The notes under the pieces: generated by a model
What the model was told of the DNA's origin: nothing
Databases searched by the model: none
Seen by the model: the letters and a program-made list of their open reading frames with translations, nothing else
Assembly (NCBI RefSeq): GCF_947503795.1
Contig: NZ_CANNEZ010000003.1
Span: 86,357 to 150,356, forward strand
Reading direction: 5' to 3'
Length of the DNA: 64,000 bases
Source of the DNA: an uncultured Jannaschia sp.
GTDB taxonomy: Bacteria; Pseudomonadota; Alphaproteobacteria; Rhodobacterales; Rhodobacteraceae
Program-made: the position numbers and the translations under genes
Shown: positions 33,992 through 42,972 of the stretch, piece by piece
Layout of the letters: each line of letters begins with the position of its first letter
Numbering within the stretch: position 1 is the stretch's first letter

Positions 33992-35469
33992 ACGACCTGA
34001 CCCGAATCTGTTCCCCCGACGACCGGCCGCACCGCGAATTCACCGATGCCGCCGCCGCCGTCGCCTGCCTCCGTGACCTCTACGACGAGGCGACGCGCTA
34101 CCTTCGGGCGATGTTCCAGGAGGCGGTGTCCGAGGGCATGCCCGACTGCCGCTACCGCGCCTACTACCCCGAGATCCGCGTCGTCACGACGAGCTTCGGG
34201 CGCACCGACAGCCGCCTGTCCTTCGGCCATGTCGCCGAGCCTGGGCGCTATGCGGCGACGATCACGCGGCCCGACCTCTTCGCGCATTACCTGACGCAGC
34301 AGATCGACCTGCTCATGACCTCACACGACGTCCCCGTCTCGGTCGGCTGGTCGGACACGGCGATCCCGATCCACTTCGCCGTGCTCAACGATTCTGACGT
34401 CAACGTGCCGCAGGACGGCGTGCTGCCCTTCCTGATGCGCGACGTGTTCGACGTGCCCGACCTCGGGACGACCAACGACGCCATCGTCAACGGCACCGGC
34501 TTCACCTTCGGCGACGGCGCGCGGCCGCTGGCGCCCTTCACCGCGCAGAGGGTGGATTACTCGCTGGCGCGCCTGTCGCATTACACCGCGACCGCGCCCG
34601 AGGACTTCCAGAACCACGTCCTCTTCACGAACTACCAGTTCTATGTCGACGAGTTCCTCGCCTACGGGCGCGAGGCGCTGCGCGACCCCGCCTCGGGCTA
34701 TACCGAGCTGGTCGGCCCGATGGGCCAGCGCATCACCGCGGATGATCCCGACGCGCCGATGGTCGATCCGCCGAAGATGCCGCAGATGCCGACCTATCAC
34801 CTGACGCGCGAGGGGCAGGCCGGCATCACGCTCGTGAACATCGGCGTCGGGCCGTCCAACGCGAAGACCGCGACCGACCATATCGCGGTGCTCCGCCCCC
34901 ATGTCTGGCTCATGGTCGGGCATTGCGCGGGCTTGCGGAACAGCCAGTCGCTCGGCGATTTCGTGCTGGCCCATGCCTATCTGCGCGAAGATCACGTCCT
35001 CGATGACGACCTGCCGGTCTGGGTGCCGATTCCCGCGCTGGCCGAGGTACAGGTCGCGCTCGAGGACGCCGTGGCCGAGGTAACACAGCTCGAGGGCTAC
35101 GACCTGAAGCGGCTGATGAGGACGGGAACGGTGGCCACGATCGACAACCGCAACTGGGAGCTGCGCGAGCAGGCGGGTCCCGTCCAGCGACTCAGCCAGT
35201 CGCGGGCCGTCGCGCTCGACATGGAAAGTGCCACGATCGCGGCCAACGGCTTTCGTTTCCGCGTCCCCTACGGCACGCTTCTTTGCGTTTCGGACAAGCC
35301 GCTCCATGGCGAGCTGAAACTGCCGGGCATGGCGTCGGCGTTCTACAAGACGCAGGTCAGCCGCCACCTCCTGATCGGGATTCGCGCGATGGAGGCGCTG
35401 CGCGAGATGCCGCTGGCCCGCCTGCACAGCCGAAAGCTGCGCTCCTTCGAGGAAACTGCCTTCCTTTAA
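33988..35469 (+). CDS. amn: AMP nucleosidase
   Basis: A 493-residue protein, close to the 484 of E. coli Amn. An N-terminal Amn-specific domain (YRAYYPEIRVVTTSFGRTDS) precedes a purine-nucleoside-phosphorylase fold, with NIGVGPSNAKTATDHIAVLRP-type binding residues, ALDMESATIAANGFRFRVPY and LCVSDKPLHGELK. It cleaves AMP to adenine and ribose 5-phosphate and controls adenylate pools. It is translationally coupled to adenine deaminase. Together they form a route from AMP to hypoxanthine that bypasses AMP and adenosine deamination. Confidence 0.96.
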   Translation: MNDLTRICSPDDRPHREFTDAAAAVACLRDLYDEATRYLRAMFQEAVSEGMPDCRYRAYYPEIRVVTTSFGRTDSRLSFGHVAEPGRYAATITRPDLFAHYLTQQIDLLMTSHDVPVSVGWSDTAIPIHFAVLNDSDVNVPQDGVLPFLMRDVFDVPDLGTTNDAIVNGTGFTFGDGARPLAPFTAQRVDYSLARLSHYTATAPEDFQNHVLFTNYQFYVDEFLAYGREALRDPASGYTELVGPMGQRITADDPDAPMVDPPKMPQMPTYHLTREGQAGITLVNIGVGPSNAKTATDHIAVLRPHVWLMVGHCAGLRNSQSLGDFVLAHAYLREDHVLDDDLPVWVPIPALAEVQVALEDAVAEVTQLEGYDLKRLMRTGTVATIDNRNWELREQAGPVQRLSQSRAVALDMESATIAANGFRFRVPYGTLLCVSDKPLHGELKLPGMASAFYKTQVSRHLLIGIRAMEALREMPLARLHSRKLRSFEETAFL

Positions 35470-35513
35470 GGCGGAAAACCCCTGTTTTGCAGGTGATCGC
35501 CCCACACACGTTC

Positions 35514-35543
35514 TTGTGACGGGGCGCGCGGGAGGGTTATGGT
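35514..35543 (+). promoter_or_regulatory. Putative promoter of the HU gene
   Basis: TTGTGA at 35514-35519 and TATGGT at 35538-35543 are 18 bases apart (17 if TTATGG is taken as the -10), 45 bases before the HU start. The ribosome site GGGAGAG is at 35574-35580. This is read by eye only. Confidence 0.4.
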
Positions 35544-35587
35544 CGCGCCACAACAACGCCCACCTGGGAAATAGGGAGAGCCTCAAG

Positions 35588-35878
35588 ATGGCAACCAAAC
35601 CGATGACCAAGACGCAGCTCGTCGCTGCGCTCGCCGAAAAGATGGACACCGACAAGAAGACCGCCTCCGGTGCTCTTGACGCCATCACCGGCATCATCAC
35701 CGAAGAGGTCTCGAACGGCGGCGCCGTGACGCTTCCCGGCGTGGGCAAGATCATGTGCCGCGAGCGTCCCGAGCGGATGGTCCGCAACCCCGCCACGGGC
35801 GAGCAATTCAAGAAGGACGCCGACAAGGTCGTGAAGATGACGATCGCCAAGGCGCTCAAGGATTCCGTGAACGCCTGA
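35588..35878 (+). CDS. hup: HU-family DNA-binding protein
   Basis: A 96-residue histone-like protein. The N-terminal helices read MTKTQLVAALAEKMDTDKKT. The beta-arm region has LPGVGKIMCRERPERMVRNP followed by ATGEQF, the conserved DNA-contacting part, and the C-terminus is AKALKDSVNA. It bends DNA and organises the nucleoid. ATG 35588 gives the usual HU length; an earlier in-frame start would add about 24 unrelated residues. It has its own promoter-like sequence and a good terminator, so it is probably monocistronic. Confidence 0.95.
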   Translation: MATKPMTKTQLVAALAEKMDTDKKTASGALDAITGIITEEVSNGGAVTLPGVGKIMCRERPERMVRNPATGEQFKKDADKVVKMTIAKALKDSVNA

Positions 35879-35920
35879 TCCGGGCCGGGCCCTGCCGCCC
35901 GATACGACACGCATCACGAC

Positions 35921-35946
35921 GGGGTCGCCCACGGGCGGCCCCTTTT
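35921..35946 (+). terminator. Rho-independent terminator of the HU gene
   Basis: GGGGTCGCC (35921-35929) pairs with GGCGGCCCC (35934-35942, including one G-T pair), with a four-base loop, followed by TTTT. It lies 43 bases after the HU stop. Confidence 0.75.
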
Positions 35947-36004
35947 GCGTCCGAAGGCACCTCGCATCTTGTCGGGCCCGCGCGAATGCGGTCTGACGCG
36001 GGGC

Positions 36005-36874
36005 ATGGACCTTCGCGCCCTTCTCTACGGCCTCGCCTTCGCGCTGATGTGGTCCTCGGCCTTCACCTCGGCGCGGATCATCGTGGCCGAGGCCCCGCCG
36101 CTCCTCTCGCTGTCGCTGCGCTTCGCGATCTCGGGCGTCCTCGGGATCGCTCTGGCCTACCTCATGGGCCAGCGGATGCGCCTGACGGCGGCGCAATGGC
36201 GGGCGGTGGTGATCTTCGGCATCTGCCAGAACGCGCTCTATCTCGGGCTCAATTTCGTCGCGATGCAATGGATCGAGGCATCCCTCGCGGCCATCATCGC
36301 CTCGGCGCTGCCCCTGCTCGTGGCGCTGGCGAACTGGGTGATCTTCCGCGAAGGCACGCGCCTTCTGGGTGTCATGGGCCTCCTCGGCGGCACCTTCGGC
36401 GTCGTCCTCATCATGGGAACGCGCCTTCAGGGTGGCGCGGACCTCACAGGTATCGCGCTCTGCATCCTCGGGGTGGTCGCGCTGACGGTCGCGACGTTGT
36501 CGGTCCGGGGCGCCTCGGGCGGAGGCAACCTGATGATGGTGGTGGGGCTCCAGATGATCGTGGGATCGCTGGCGCTCCTGCCCGTGGGCCTCGCGCTCGA
36601 GACGTGGGACGTGACGTGGTCACCCGTCCTGATCGCCGCCTTCGCCTATACGACCCTGATCCCCGGCCTCGCGGCGACGTTCATCTGGTTCCTCCTGGTC
36701 GCGCGCATCGGGGCCACGCCCGCCGCGACCTTCCATTTCCTCAACCCGTTCTTCGGCGTGGTCATCGCATGGGCCCTTCTGTCCGAACAGCTCGGCCCCC
36801 TCGACATCGTCGGCGTCCTGATCGTGACCTTCGGCATTCTCGCGGTGCAGCTCAGCCGCCTGCGCCGGACCTAG
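36005..36874 (+). CDS. DMT-superfamily (EamA) transporter
   Basis: A 289-residue protein with ten predicted helices. MDLRALLYGLAFALMWSSAF opens the first EamA repeat; NALYLGLNFVAMQWIEASLA and ASALPLLVALANWVIF are typical inner helices. The second repeat ends PAATFHFLNPFFGVVIAWAL then LSEQLGPLDIVGVLIVTFGI. Substrate is unknown; amino-acid or metabolite export is usual. It follows the HU terminator. ATG 36005 was preferred over an upstream in-frame start because the extra residues are not membrane-like. It overlaps the convergent gene by 4 bases. Confidence 0.9.
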   Translation: MDLRALLYGLAFALMWSSAFTSARIIVAEAPPLLSLSLRFAISGVLGIALAYLMGQRMRLTAAQWRAVVIFGICQNALYLGLNFVAMQWIEASLAAIIASALPLLVALANWVIFREGTRLLGVMGLLGGTFGVVLIMGTRLQGGADLTGIALCILGVVALTVATLSVRGASGGGNLMMVVGLQMIVGSLALLPVGLALETWDVTWSPVLIAAFAYTTLIPGLAATFIWFLLVARIGATPAATFHFLNPFFGVVIAWALLSEQLGPLDIVGVLIVTFGILAVQLSRLRRT

Positions 36875-37755
36875 CGGCAGAGCAATCCCGGCCCGTCATC
36901 CACGATCGACGCGATCCGCAGCTTCTGGGCCGGGGTCAGAGCCTCGTCGCGGACCCGGCTGAACCCCGCCCACGCCGCCTCGCCCGCCGCGTTGGCGCTC
37001 GACTTCGACCCAAGACGCGGGCGCATGTAATCCACCGCCTGACGACAGGCCGAGTGCAGCCGCCGCTTCGTCGCCCGCGACAGGTTCGCGATCCAGGCAT
37101 CGGTGTCGATTTCCACCGCGCAGCCGTCCTCGGCCGCCAGCGCCAACCCCAGCGCCGCCGATTTCGACGCCCCCGCCGCCCATTCGGTCGGAAGGCCCAA
37201 CTGCAGATAGGCCAGCGCCCGATTGTGGCTGGCGAAGGCCCCGTCCGGATTGGGGATGGTCCAGAGGTGGACCATGGCGAGCCGGTCGCGCGCGACCCCG
37301 TCCGATCCGACGAATTCGGGCGCCACGAACCGCGCCGCCGCCCAGCGCAGGAGCGGGCGATCCAGCGTGACGTTGGCGGTGAACCGCGCGACGTCGTGCA
37401 CGTGCCAGACATCGCGCGACCCCGCGAAGCCCTCCGGCAGCATTTCGCCGGCCGCGAGCCTGTAGTTGTAGGCCGCGCCGACCAGCACCTGCCGCCCGCC
37501 GATCTGGGCATAGAGCAGGTTGCTCGGACGTGCGGGGTCGAGCGGTTGGCCGGTGACGAGGTCCGCGCGCGTGGGCAGGAAATAGTGCTGCCCCATCAGG
37601 GCCGCGGGTCCGCCGAACCGCTTCCACCCGGCCCGACGCGCATCGGCCAGATCCGAATAGACCTGCGCCGCGGCCCGCCCCCGGTCGATCTCGGACGCCC
37701 GCACCGGCGCCGCAGCGAGGGTCAGAAGGGACAGGAGGATCAGCAGGTCACGCAT
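36871..37755 (-). CDS. Secreted hypothetical protein
   Basis: A 294-residue protein with a clear signal peptide (LLILLSLLTLAAAPVRAS). The mature part has many aromatic residues and four cysteines near the C-terminal half (DGCAVEI, HSACRQAV and the terminal GLLCR), which could form disulfides in the periplasm. I recognise no family. Third-position GC is high, as in its neighbours, so it is a native gene. It ends against the EamA gene and lies 75 bases upstream of the aroC stop on the same strand. Confidence 0.75.
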   Translation of the reverse strand: MRDLLILLSLLTLAAAPVRASEIDRGRAAAQVYSDLADARRAGWKRFGGPAALMGQHYFLPTRADLVTGQPLDPARPSNLLYAQIGGRQVLVGAAYNYRLAAGEMLPEGFAGSRDVWHVHDVARFTANVTLDRPLLRWAAARFVAPEFVGSDGVARDRLAMVHLWTIPNPDGAFASHNRALAYLQLGLPTEWAAGASKSAALGLALAAEDGCAVEIDTDAWIANLSRATKRRLHSACRQAVDYMRPRLGSKSSANAAGEAAWAGFSRVRDEALTPAQKLRIASIVDDGPGLLCR

Positions 37756-37830
37756 GGGACATCTCCGACGGCGATCGTGTCGCTGGATGATCGCATGCGT
37801 CTGATGTTATTCAAGAACGGCGGGCGGAAC

Positions 37831-38934
37831 TCAGCCGATCCGACCGCCCGCATCCCCCACCTGACCGCGATGCAGAAGCAGATGGTCGAGCAGGACGCAG
37901 GCCATCATCGCCTCGGCCACGGGCACGGCCCGGATGCCGACGCAGGGGTCGTGGCGGCCCTTGGTAACGATGGTCGTGTCCTTGCCCGACTTGGTGATCG
38001 TGCGCCGTTCGGACAGGATCGACGATGTCGGCTTGACGGCAAAGCGGATGACGACGTCCTGCCCGGTGCTGATGCCACCGAGGACACCGCCCGCATGGTT
38101 CGAGCTGTAAACCGGCCCGTCCGGCCCCATCGAGATCTCGTCGGCATTGTCGCGCCCTGTCAGGCGCGCGGCCTGCATCCCCTCGCCGATCTCGACGCCC
38201 TTTACGGCGTTGATCGACATCATCGCCGCCGCGAGGTCGGTGTCGAGCTTGCCGTAGACCGGTGCGCCGAGACCCGCGGGCACGCCCCGCGCGACGCATT
38301 CGATGATCGCGCCGACCGAGTTGTGGTCGTCCTTCCGCAGCCAGTCGAGATGGTCGGCCATCTTGGCCGCGGCCACCGGATCGGGACACCAGAAATCGTT
38401 GCGCGCGATCTCGTCCCAGTCGAACCGCGCGCGGTCGATATCGACCGGCCCCATCGCTGTCATGTAGCCGGTGACCCGAAGGTCGGGGACCAGCGCCGCC
38501 AGCGCCGCACGCGCAACGCCGCCGGCGGCGACCCGCGCCGCCGTCTCGCGCGCGCTGCTGCGGCCGCCGCCGCGGTAATCGCGGACGCCGTATTTCTGCC
38601 AGTAGGTGATGTCGGCGTGGCCCGGCCGAAATTTCTCGGCGATCTCGCCGTAATCCTTCGACCGCTGGTCGGTGTTGCGGATCATCAGCTGGATCGGCGT
38701 GCCCGTGCTGACGCCCTCGAACACCCCCGACAGGATCTCGACGGCATCCGCTTCCTTGCGCTGCGTGGTGTGCTTCGACTGGCCGGGCTTGCGCGCGTCC
38801 ATCCACACCTGGAGGTCCTCGGCCCGCACGGCCACGCCCGGCGGGCAGCCATCGACCGTCGCACCGAGAGCCGGGCCGTGGCTCTCGCCCCAGGTCGTGA
38901 CGCGGAACAGGTGGCCGAAGGTGTTCAGGGACAT
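37831..38934 (-). CDS. aroC: Chorismate synthase
   Basis: A 367-residue enzyme. [20 protein letters not shown] contains the first conserved signature, with the catalytic His in GESHG. The second is [18 protein letters not shown] and the third is [19 protein letters not shown]. It makes chorismate from 5-enolpyruvylshikimate 3-phosphate, using reduced FMN. Length is normal. It is preceded by an intergenic region with a GC hairpin that belongs to the upstream NYN gene's end. Confidence 0.98.
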   Translation of the reverse strand: MSLNTFGHLFRVTTWGESHGPALGATVDGCPPGVAVRAEDLQVWMDARKPGQSKHTTQRKEADAVEILSGVFEGVSTGTPIQLMIRNTDQRSKDYGEIAEKFRPGHADITYWQKYGVRDYRGGGRSSARETAARVAAGGVARAALAALVPDLRVTGYMTAMGPVDIDRARFDWDEIARNDFWCPDPVAAAKMADHLDWLRKDDHNSVGAIIECVARGVPAGLGAPVYGKLDTDLAAAMMSINAVKGVEIGEGMQAARLTGRDNADEISMGPDGPVYSSNHAGGVLGGISTGQDVVIRFAVKPTSSILSERRTITKSGKDTTIVTKGRHDPCVGIRAVPVAEAMMACVLLDHLLLHRGQVGDAGGRIG

Positions 38935-39026
38935 GGGCGCTCTCCTCGGGTCGGGGGTCTAGCCAGCGGGCCCCGACCGGGCAAGGCGAGACTGTGCGGA
39001 TGACGCGCGCCGAAGCCGTCGGGGGC

Positions 39027-39044
39027 CCGGGGGGCGTCCCCCGG
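39027..39044. repeat. GC hairpin element CCGGGGG-N4-CCCCCGG
   Basis: An inverted repeat with seven paired bases and a GCGT loop, just after the NYN gene stop codon. The core is like the elements at 60638-60690. No T run follows. Confidence 0.5.
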
Positions 39045-39052
39045 CCTTGCCG

Positions 39053-39760
39053 TCAATCGACGCGACGGACCATGAGCTGCGTACCCTCCTTGCGCGTCTC
39101 CAGCCGCTTGATTTCGCCCACGAGGTCCGAGAGCTTCCGCTTGCCGTAGGTCCGCGTATCGAAATCCGGGACCGCCGCGACGATCTGCGATCCGATCGCG
39201 CCCAGCGCGTACCAGTCGTCGTCCTGATCCATCCGCTCCATCGCCTTGAGGATCAGCGGCAGCGCGTCCTGCGCCTTGCGCTTCGACGGCTTGCTCGCGC
39301 CATCCTGCTCGGGGGCGTCGTCGACGAGGTTCTCGATCAGGATGAAGCGGTTGCAGACGTTGCGCAGGCTCTCGGGCGCCTTGCCCTCGCCGATGCCGAT
39401 CACGTCGAGCCCCTCTTCGCGAATGCGGGAGGCGAGACGGGTGAAGTCGCTGTCCGACGACACCAGGACGAACCCGTCGAACCGGCCGCCATGCAGGATG
39501 TCCATCGCGTCGATCACCAGCCCGATATCCGAGGCGTTCTTGCCCTTGGTGTTCGCCGTCTCCTGATGCGCGACGAGGCCCAGCTCCAGCACCTTGTCGG
39601 ACCAGCCGCGCAACTGGCCGCTCGACCAGTCGCCGTAGACCCGCCGCAGCCCCGGCTCGCCCAGCCCCGCGATCTCCTTCATCACGGCCGAGGCGTATTT
39701 GGCGGGAATGTTGTCGGCGTCGATCAGGACGGCATAGAGCGGGCGGTCGCGCGAAGGCAT
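39053..39760 (-). CDS. NYN domain protein with C-terminal LOTUS-like domain
   Basis: A 235-residue LabA/DUF88-type protein. The NYN (PIN-like) nuclease domain spans residues 5-150, with acidic residues in VLIDADNIPAKYAS, ASDIGLVIDAMDIL and LVSSDSDFTRLASR that would bind a metal for RNA cleavage. Residues about 165-232 resemble an OST-HTH/LOTUS RNA-binding domain (WYALGAIGSQIVAAVPDFDT). The likely role is RNA processing or decay; the substrate is unknown. It stands alone, between aroC and the formaldehyde dehydrogenase gene. Confidence 0.9.
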   Translation of the reverse strand: MPSRDRPLYAVLIDADNIPAKYASAVMKEIAGLGEPGLRRVYGDWSSGQLRGWSDKVLELGLVAHQETANTKGKNASDIGLVIDAMDILHGGRFDGFVLVSSDSDFTRLASRIREEGLDVIGIGEGKAPESLRNVCNRFILIENLVDDAPEQDGASKPSKRKAQDALPLILKAMERMDQDDDWYALGAIGSQIVAAVPDFDTRTYGKRKLSDLVGEIKRLETRKEGTQLMVRRVD

Positions 39761-39831
39761 GTGGAATTCCTTGTATCGGACGGTCGGGACGGTGGCCCCG
39801 TCGTCCGGTCACCTAGCCCGGGTCGGGCGGA

Positions 39832-40944
39832 TCAGTATACCACGACGCTGCGGATACTCTCGCCGGCATGCATCAGGTCGAAGCCCTTGTTGATGTCCGA
39901 CAGGGGCATCGTGTGGGTGATCATCGGGTCGATCTCGATCTTCCCGTCCATGTACCAATCGACGATCTTCGGCACGTCCGTGCGGCCGCGCGCGCCGCCG
40001 AAAGCCGTGCCGCGCCAGACGCGCCCCGTGACAAGCTGGAAGGGCCGGGTCGCGATTTCGGCTCCCGAAGGGGCGACGCCGATGATGACGCTTTCACCCC
40101 AGCCCTTATGCGCCGATTCCAGCGCGGTGCGCATCACCTCCACATTGCCGGTCGCGTCGAAGGTGTAATCCGCGCCGCCGCCGGTCAGCTCGACCAGATG
40201 CGCCACGAGGTCGCCATCGACCTCGGCAGGGTTCACGAAATCGGTCATGCCGAAGCGCTCGGCCATCGGTTTCTTGTCGGCATTGAGGTCGACGCCGACG
40301 ATCTGGTCGGCGCCCGCCAGTCGCAGGCCCTGGATGACGTTCAGCCCGATCCCGCCGAGGCCGAAGACGATGGCCGTCGACCCGATCTCGACCTTGGCGG
40401 TGTTGATGACGGCGCCGATGCCCGTGGTGACGCCGCAGCCGATGTAACAGATCTTGTCGAAGGGCGCGTCCGGGCGAACCTTGGCCAGCGCGATCTCGGG
40501 CAGGACGGTGTGATTGGCGAAGGTCGAGCAGCCCATGTAGTGCAGGATCGGATCGCCATCGAGCGTCGAGAACCGCGAGGTGCCGTCGGGCATCAACCCC
40601 TGGCCCTGGGTCGCACGCACGCGCTGGCAGAGGTTGGTCTTGGGGTTCAGGCAATATTCGCAGGTCCGGCATTCCGGCGTGTAGAGCGGGATGACGTGAT
40701 CGCCCTTCTTGAGCGAGGTCACGCCCGGGCCGACATCGACCACGACGCCCGCCCCCTCGTGCCCCAGGATCGCCGGGAACAGCCCCTCGGGGTCCGCGCC
40801 CGACAGGGTGAATTCATCGGTGTGGCAGATGCCGGTCGCCTTGATCTCGACCAGCACCTCGCCCTCGCGGGGGCCGTCCAGATTGACGTCCATGATCTCG
40901 AGCGGCTGGCCCGCGGCGATGGCGACGGCGGCTTTCGTGCGCAT
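39832..40944 (-). CDS. adhI: S-(hydroxymethyl)glutathione dehydrogenase (class III ADH)
   Basis: A 370-residue zinc alcohol dehydrogenase of class III (FrmA/AdhI). The catalytic zinc Cys is in ATGICHTDEFTLSG and its His in LGHEGAGVV. Structural zinc cysteines are in CRTCEYCLNPKTNLC. The NAD site is GLGGIGLNVIQG. It oxidises S-hydroxymethylglutathione formed from formaldehyde, and can reduce S-nitrosoglutathione. ATG 40944 follows GGAGGGG and fits the usual MRTKAAVA start. Neither a formylglutathione hydrolase nor gfa is in the window. Confidence 0.96.
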   Translation of the reverse strand: MRTKAAVAIAAGQPLEIMDVNLDGPREGEVLVEIKATGICHTDEFTLSGADPEGLFPAILGHEGAGVVVDVGPGVTSLKKGDHVIPLYTPECRTCEYCLNPKTNLCQRVRATQGQGLMPDGTSRFSTLDGDPILHYMGCSTFANHTVLPEIALAKVRPDAPFDKICYIGCGVTTGIGAVINTAKVEIGSTAIVFGLGGIGLNVIQGLRLAGADQIVGVDLNADKKPMAERFGMTDFVNPAEVDGDLVAHLVELTGGGADYTFDATGNVEVMRTALESAHKGWGESVIIGVAPSGAEIATRPFQLVTGRVWRGTAFGGARGRTDVPKIVDWYMDGKIEIDPMITHTMPLSDINKGFDLMHAGESIRSVVVY

Positions 40945-41020
40945 TGGAATTCCCCTCCGGTTATTGCCTGTCACGCTGGGATATCACCGGGTGGATTGCA
41001 ACGAACGAGTGGAGGACCCC

Positions 41021-41269
41021 ATGCGACGCACGATCCCGTTCCTGTTCCTTCTGGCCGCCTGCCAGCTGGAGGCCGAGTCCGACGATCCCTGCCGCGCCGG
41101 CGAGTATGGCGCGCTGGTGGGGGCCAATATCGCGGCGGTCAGCTTGCCCGCGGACCTGAACCACCGTGTCGTCGGGCCGGACACGGCCGTCACGATGGAT
41201 TTCGTGCCTGACCGGCTGAACGTGCTGGTCGACCGGCAGGGGCGGATCTTCGGGCTGCGCTGCGGCTGA
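41021..41269 (+). CDS. I78-family peptidase inhibitor lipoprotein
   Basis: An 82-residue lipoprotein. The signal MRRTIPFLFLLAAC ends in a lipobox with Cys14. The rest matches the I78 (AFLEI-like) inhibitor family: YGALVGANIAAVSLPADL, RVVGPDTAVTMDFVPDRLNV and the terminal FGLRCG. Two further cysteines (24 and 81) could form the disulfide. It may inhibit serine proteases in the periplasm; the target is unknown. ATG 41021 follows GGAGGA. It is divergent from the formaldehyde dehydrogenase gene. Confidence 0.85.
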   Translation: MRRTIPFLFLLAACQLEAESDDPCRAGEYGALVGANIAAVSLPADLNHRVVGPDTAVTMDFVPDRLNVLVDRQGRIFGLRCG

Positions 41270-41278
41270 GTGCTGCGG

Positions 41279-42778
41279 TCAGGCCGGAAGCGGCCCGCCC
41301 GCCGCAACCATCTCGAGATGCAGCGCCGCAAGATCAGCGTCGCGTCCCGCCGCGAGGGCAGCCATGACGCGACCGTCCGTGATGTAGCGCGCGAGGAACG
41401 GGCCCGACGGGTCCCCGTCAAAGCGGATTTCGTCCCATTCGGTCGCGTGGCCGACATAGCGATACTGCCGGGCCAGCGCCGTCCAGAAGAAGGGGATGTC
41501 GATTTCGGGCGCATGGCCGCGGATGGCGCGGGCGGCGGCGCGACCATGCTGCTGGGCGACGCGCCAATGCTCGATCCGGGCCGGGCCGAAGGGCGTCGGG
41601 ACACGGGCGCAATCGCCTGCGACATGGACCCCGTCGAGGCCGGGCACCGAAAGGTCGGCCGCGACCGCGACGCCTCCGTCACGCTCGGTCGGCAGGCCGT
41701 CGATCCCGTCGGTCGCGGGCCGGACGCCGGTGGCGAGGATCACGAGATCTGCCGGGACCGCGTCGCCGCCCTCGATGCGCACGCCCTCGACCTGGCCGTC
41801 GCCGTCGAAGCCCTCGACCGATGCGCCGGTGACGAAACGCACGCCCGCATCCTCGTGCTCGGCCCAGATGGCACGGCCCACCCGGTCGCCGAGCACGCGG
41901 GCCAGCGGCACCTCCTCGCGCAGGATCACCGTCACCTCGAGCCCGCGCTTGGCCAGCGAAAGCGCGCCTTCCATGCCGATGAAGCCGCCGCCGACCAAAA
42001 CGGCGCGACGGGCGGACCCGGCAGCCTCGGCGATGGCGGTGGCATGATCGGCATCGCGCAGGGTGTGGATGCCGCCGAGGTCGATGCCTGGCAGGTCGGG
42101 CACGTTGGGCGTTCCGCCCGGCGCCACGAGAAGGTGGTCGAAGGCGTGGATGCCGCCGCCCTCCAGCGTGACGCGGCCCGGCTCGATGACGACGACCCTG
42201 CCGGGGATCAGGACAATATCCCGCGCGGCGAGCGCCGCGGCATCCGTCAGCGTCAGGTCGGCCGCGTTCTTGGCGCCGGTCAACACCGCCTTCGACAGCA
42301 TCGTTCGGTCATAGGGCGCACGCGCCTCGGGCGAGATCATCGCGATCGCGCCCTCGAACCCGTCCTCGCGCAATCCGTGGGCGCAGGCTTCGGCGGCGGC
42401 CCCGGCGCCCGCGATGACGACGCGGGTCGGATCGACACCTTCTGTGGCGTGATCGGGTGCGGCATGGGACGCGGCGTCGTCGGGCAGCGTGACGGTGACC
42501 GTCTCGCCGTCGACGGTCGCGTCGTAGCGGCTTAGGTCGCCATGGCCCGGTGGCTGCGTCTGACGACCGGTCCGGGCCGAGAAGCAGGCGTGGTGGAACG
42601 CGCAGATCAACGTGCCGTCCCGCACGACGCCTTTCTTCAGCGGCAGGTTCAGATGCGGGCAGAGATGGCCGAGCGCCGTGACCTCGCGCCCCTCGCGGAT
42701 CAGGATGACCGGCGCGTCGCCCGGCTGATGCGGGACGCCTTCGGGAATGTCGGACAGGGCGAGCGTGAGGACGGGCAT
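41279..42778 (-). CDS. Rieske/FAD-dependent NAD(P)H oxidoreductase
   Basis: A 499-residue fusion. Residues 1-100 are a Rieske 2Fe-2S domain with ligands in HLCPHLNLP and ICAFHHACF. Residues about 118-410 form a two-dinucleotide-binding reductase ([40 protein letters not shown] and [10 protein letters not shown]), and the rest is the C-terminal reductase domain. The layout matches AIF-like/NirD-fused ferredoxin reductases, whose partner is usually a P450 or oxygenase; none is near. It starts at ATG 42778 after GGAGAT, divergent from rimP. Confidence 0.9.
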   Translation of the reverse strand: MPVLTLALSDIPEGVPHQPGDAPVILIREGREVTALGHLCPHLNLPLKKGVVRDGTLICAFHHACFSARTGRQTQPPGHGDLSRYDATVDGETVTVTLPDDAASHAAPDHATEGVDPTRVVIAGAGAAAEACAHGLREDGFEGAIAMISPEARAPYDRTMLSKAVLTGAKNAADLTLTDAAALAARDIVLIPGRVVVIEPGRVTLEGGGIHAFDHLLVAPGGTPNVPDLPGIDLGGIHTLRDADHATAIAEAAGSARRAVLVGGGFIGMEGALSLAKRGLEVTVILREEVPLARVLGDRVGRAIWAEHEDAGVRFVTGASVEGFDGDGQVEGVRIEGGDAVPADLVILATGVRPATDGIDGLPTERDGGVAVAADLSVPGLDGVHVAGDCARVPTPFGPARIEHWRVAQQHGRAAARAIRGHAPEIDIPFFWTALARQYRYVGHATEWDEIRFDGDPSGPFLARYITDGRVMAALAAGRDADLAALHLEMVAAGGPLPA

Positions 42779-42863
42779 GCGAAATCTCCTACTGGACCAA
42801 AAGGGTAGGACCGCACGGCGACGGGGAAAGTGGCCGACCCGGTAGGGCGCGCGACGCGGCCGC

Positions 42864-42892
42864 TTGCAATCCCCGCACGGCTCGCCTATCTG
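42864..42892 (+). promoter_or_regulatory. Putative promoter of the rimP-nusA-infB operon
   Basis: TTGCAA (42864-42869) and TATCTG (42887-42892) are 17 bases apart. The -10 and spacing equal those proposed for tRNA-Pro. Transcription would begin near 42899, giving a leader of about 75 bases that contains the terminator hairpin at 42933-42957. Confidence 0.5.
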
Positions 42893-42932
42893 CCCCTCAA
42901 CAGCGGCGCCCTCGGGCACCACCGATCGTCAC

Positions 42933-42957
42933 AGCGGGCCGCACGGCCCGCTTTTTT
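42933..42957 (+). terminator. Terminator hairpin in the rimP leader (probable attenuator)
   Basis: AGCGGGCC (42933-42940) pairs perfectly with GGCCCGCT (42945-42952) around a GCAC loop and is followed by a run of six T residues. It lies between the likely promoter and the rimP ATG at 42973, on the coding strand, so it would stop transcription before the operon. Leaders with terminators before rimP are known, and NusA is encoded in this operon. Attenuation is therefore plausible, though not proven by sequence. Confidence 0.75.
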
Positions 42958-42972
42958 GTTTCAGGACACCGA

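Noticed and set aside
35879..39003. Long plus-strand open frame running past the HU gene through aroC.
   Set aside because: It covers the EamA, hypothetical and aroC genes in other frames or strands, which have clear family motifs. The translated product has no motif.
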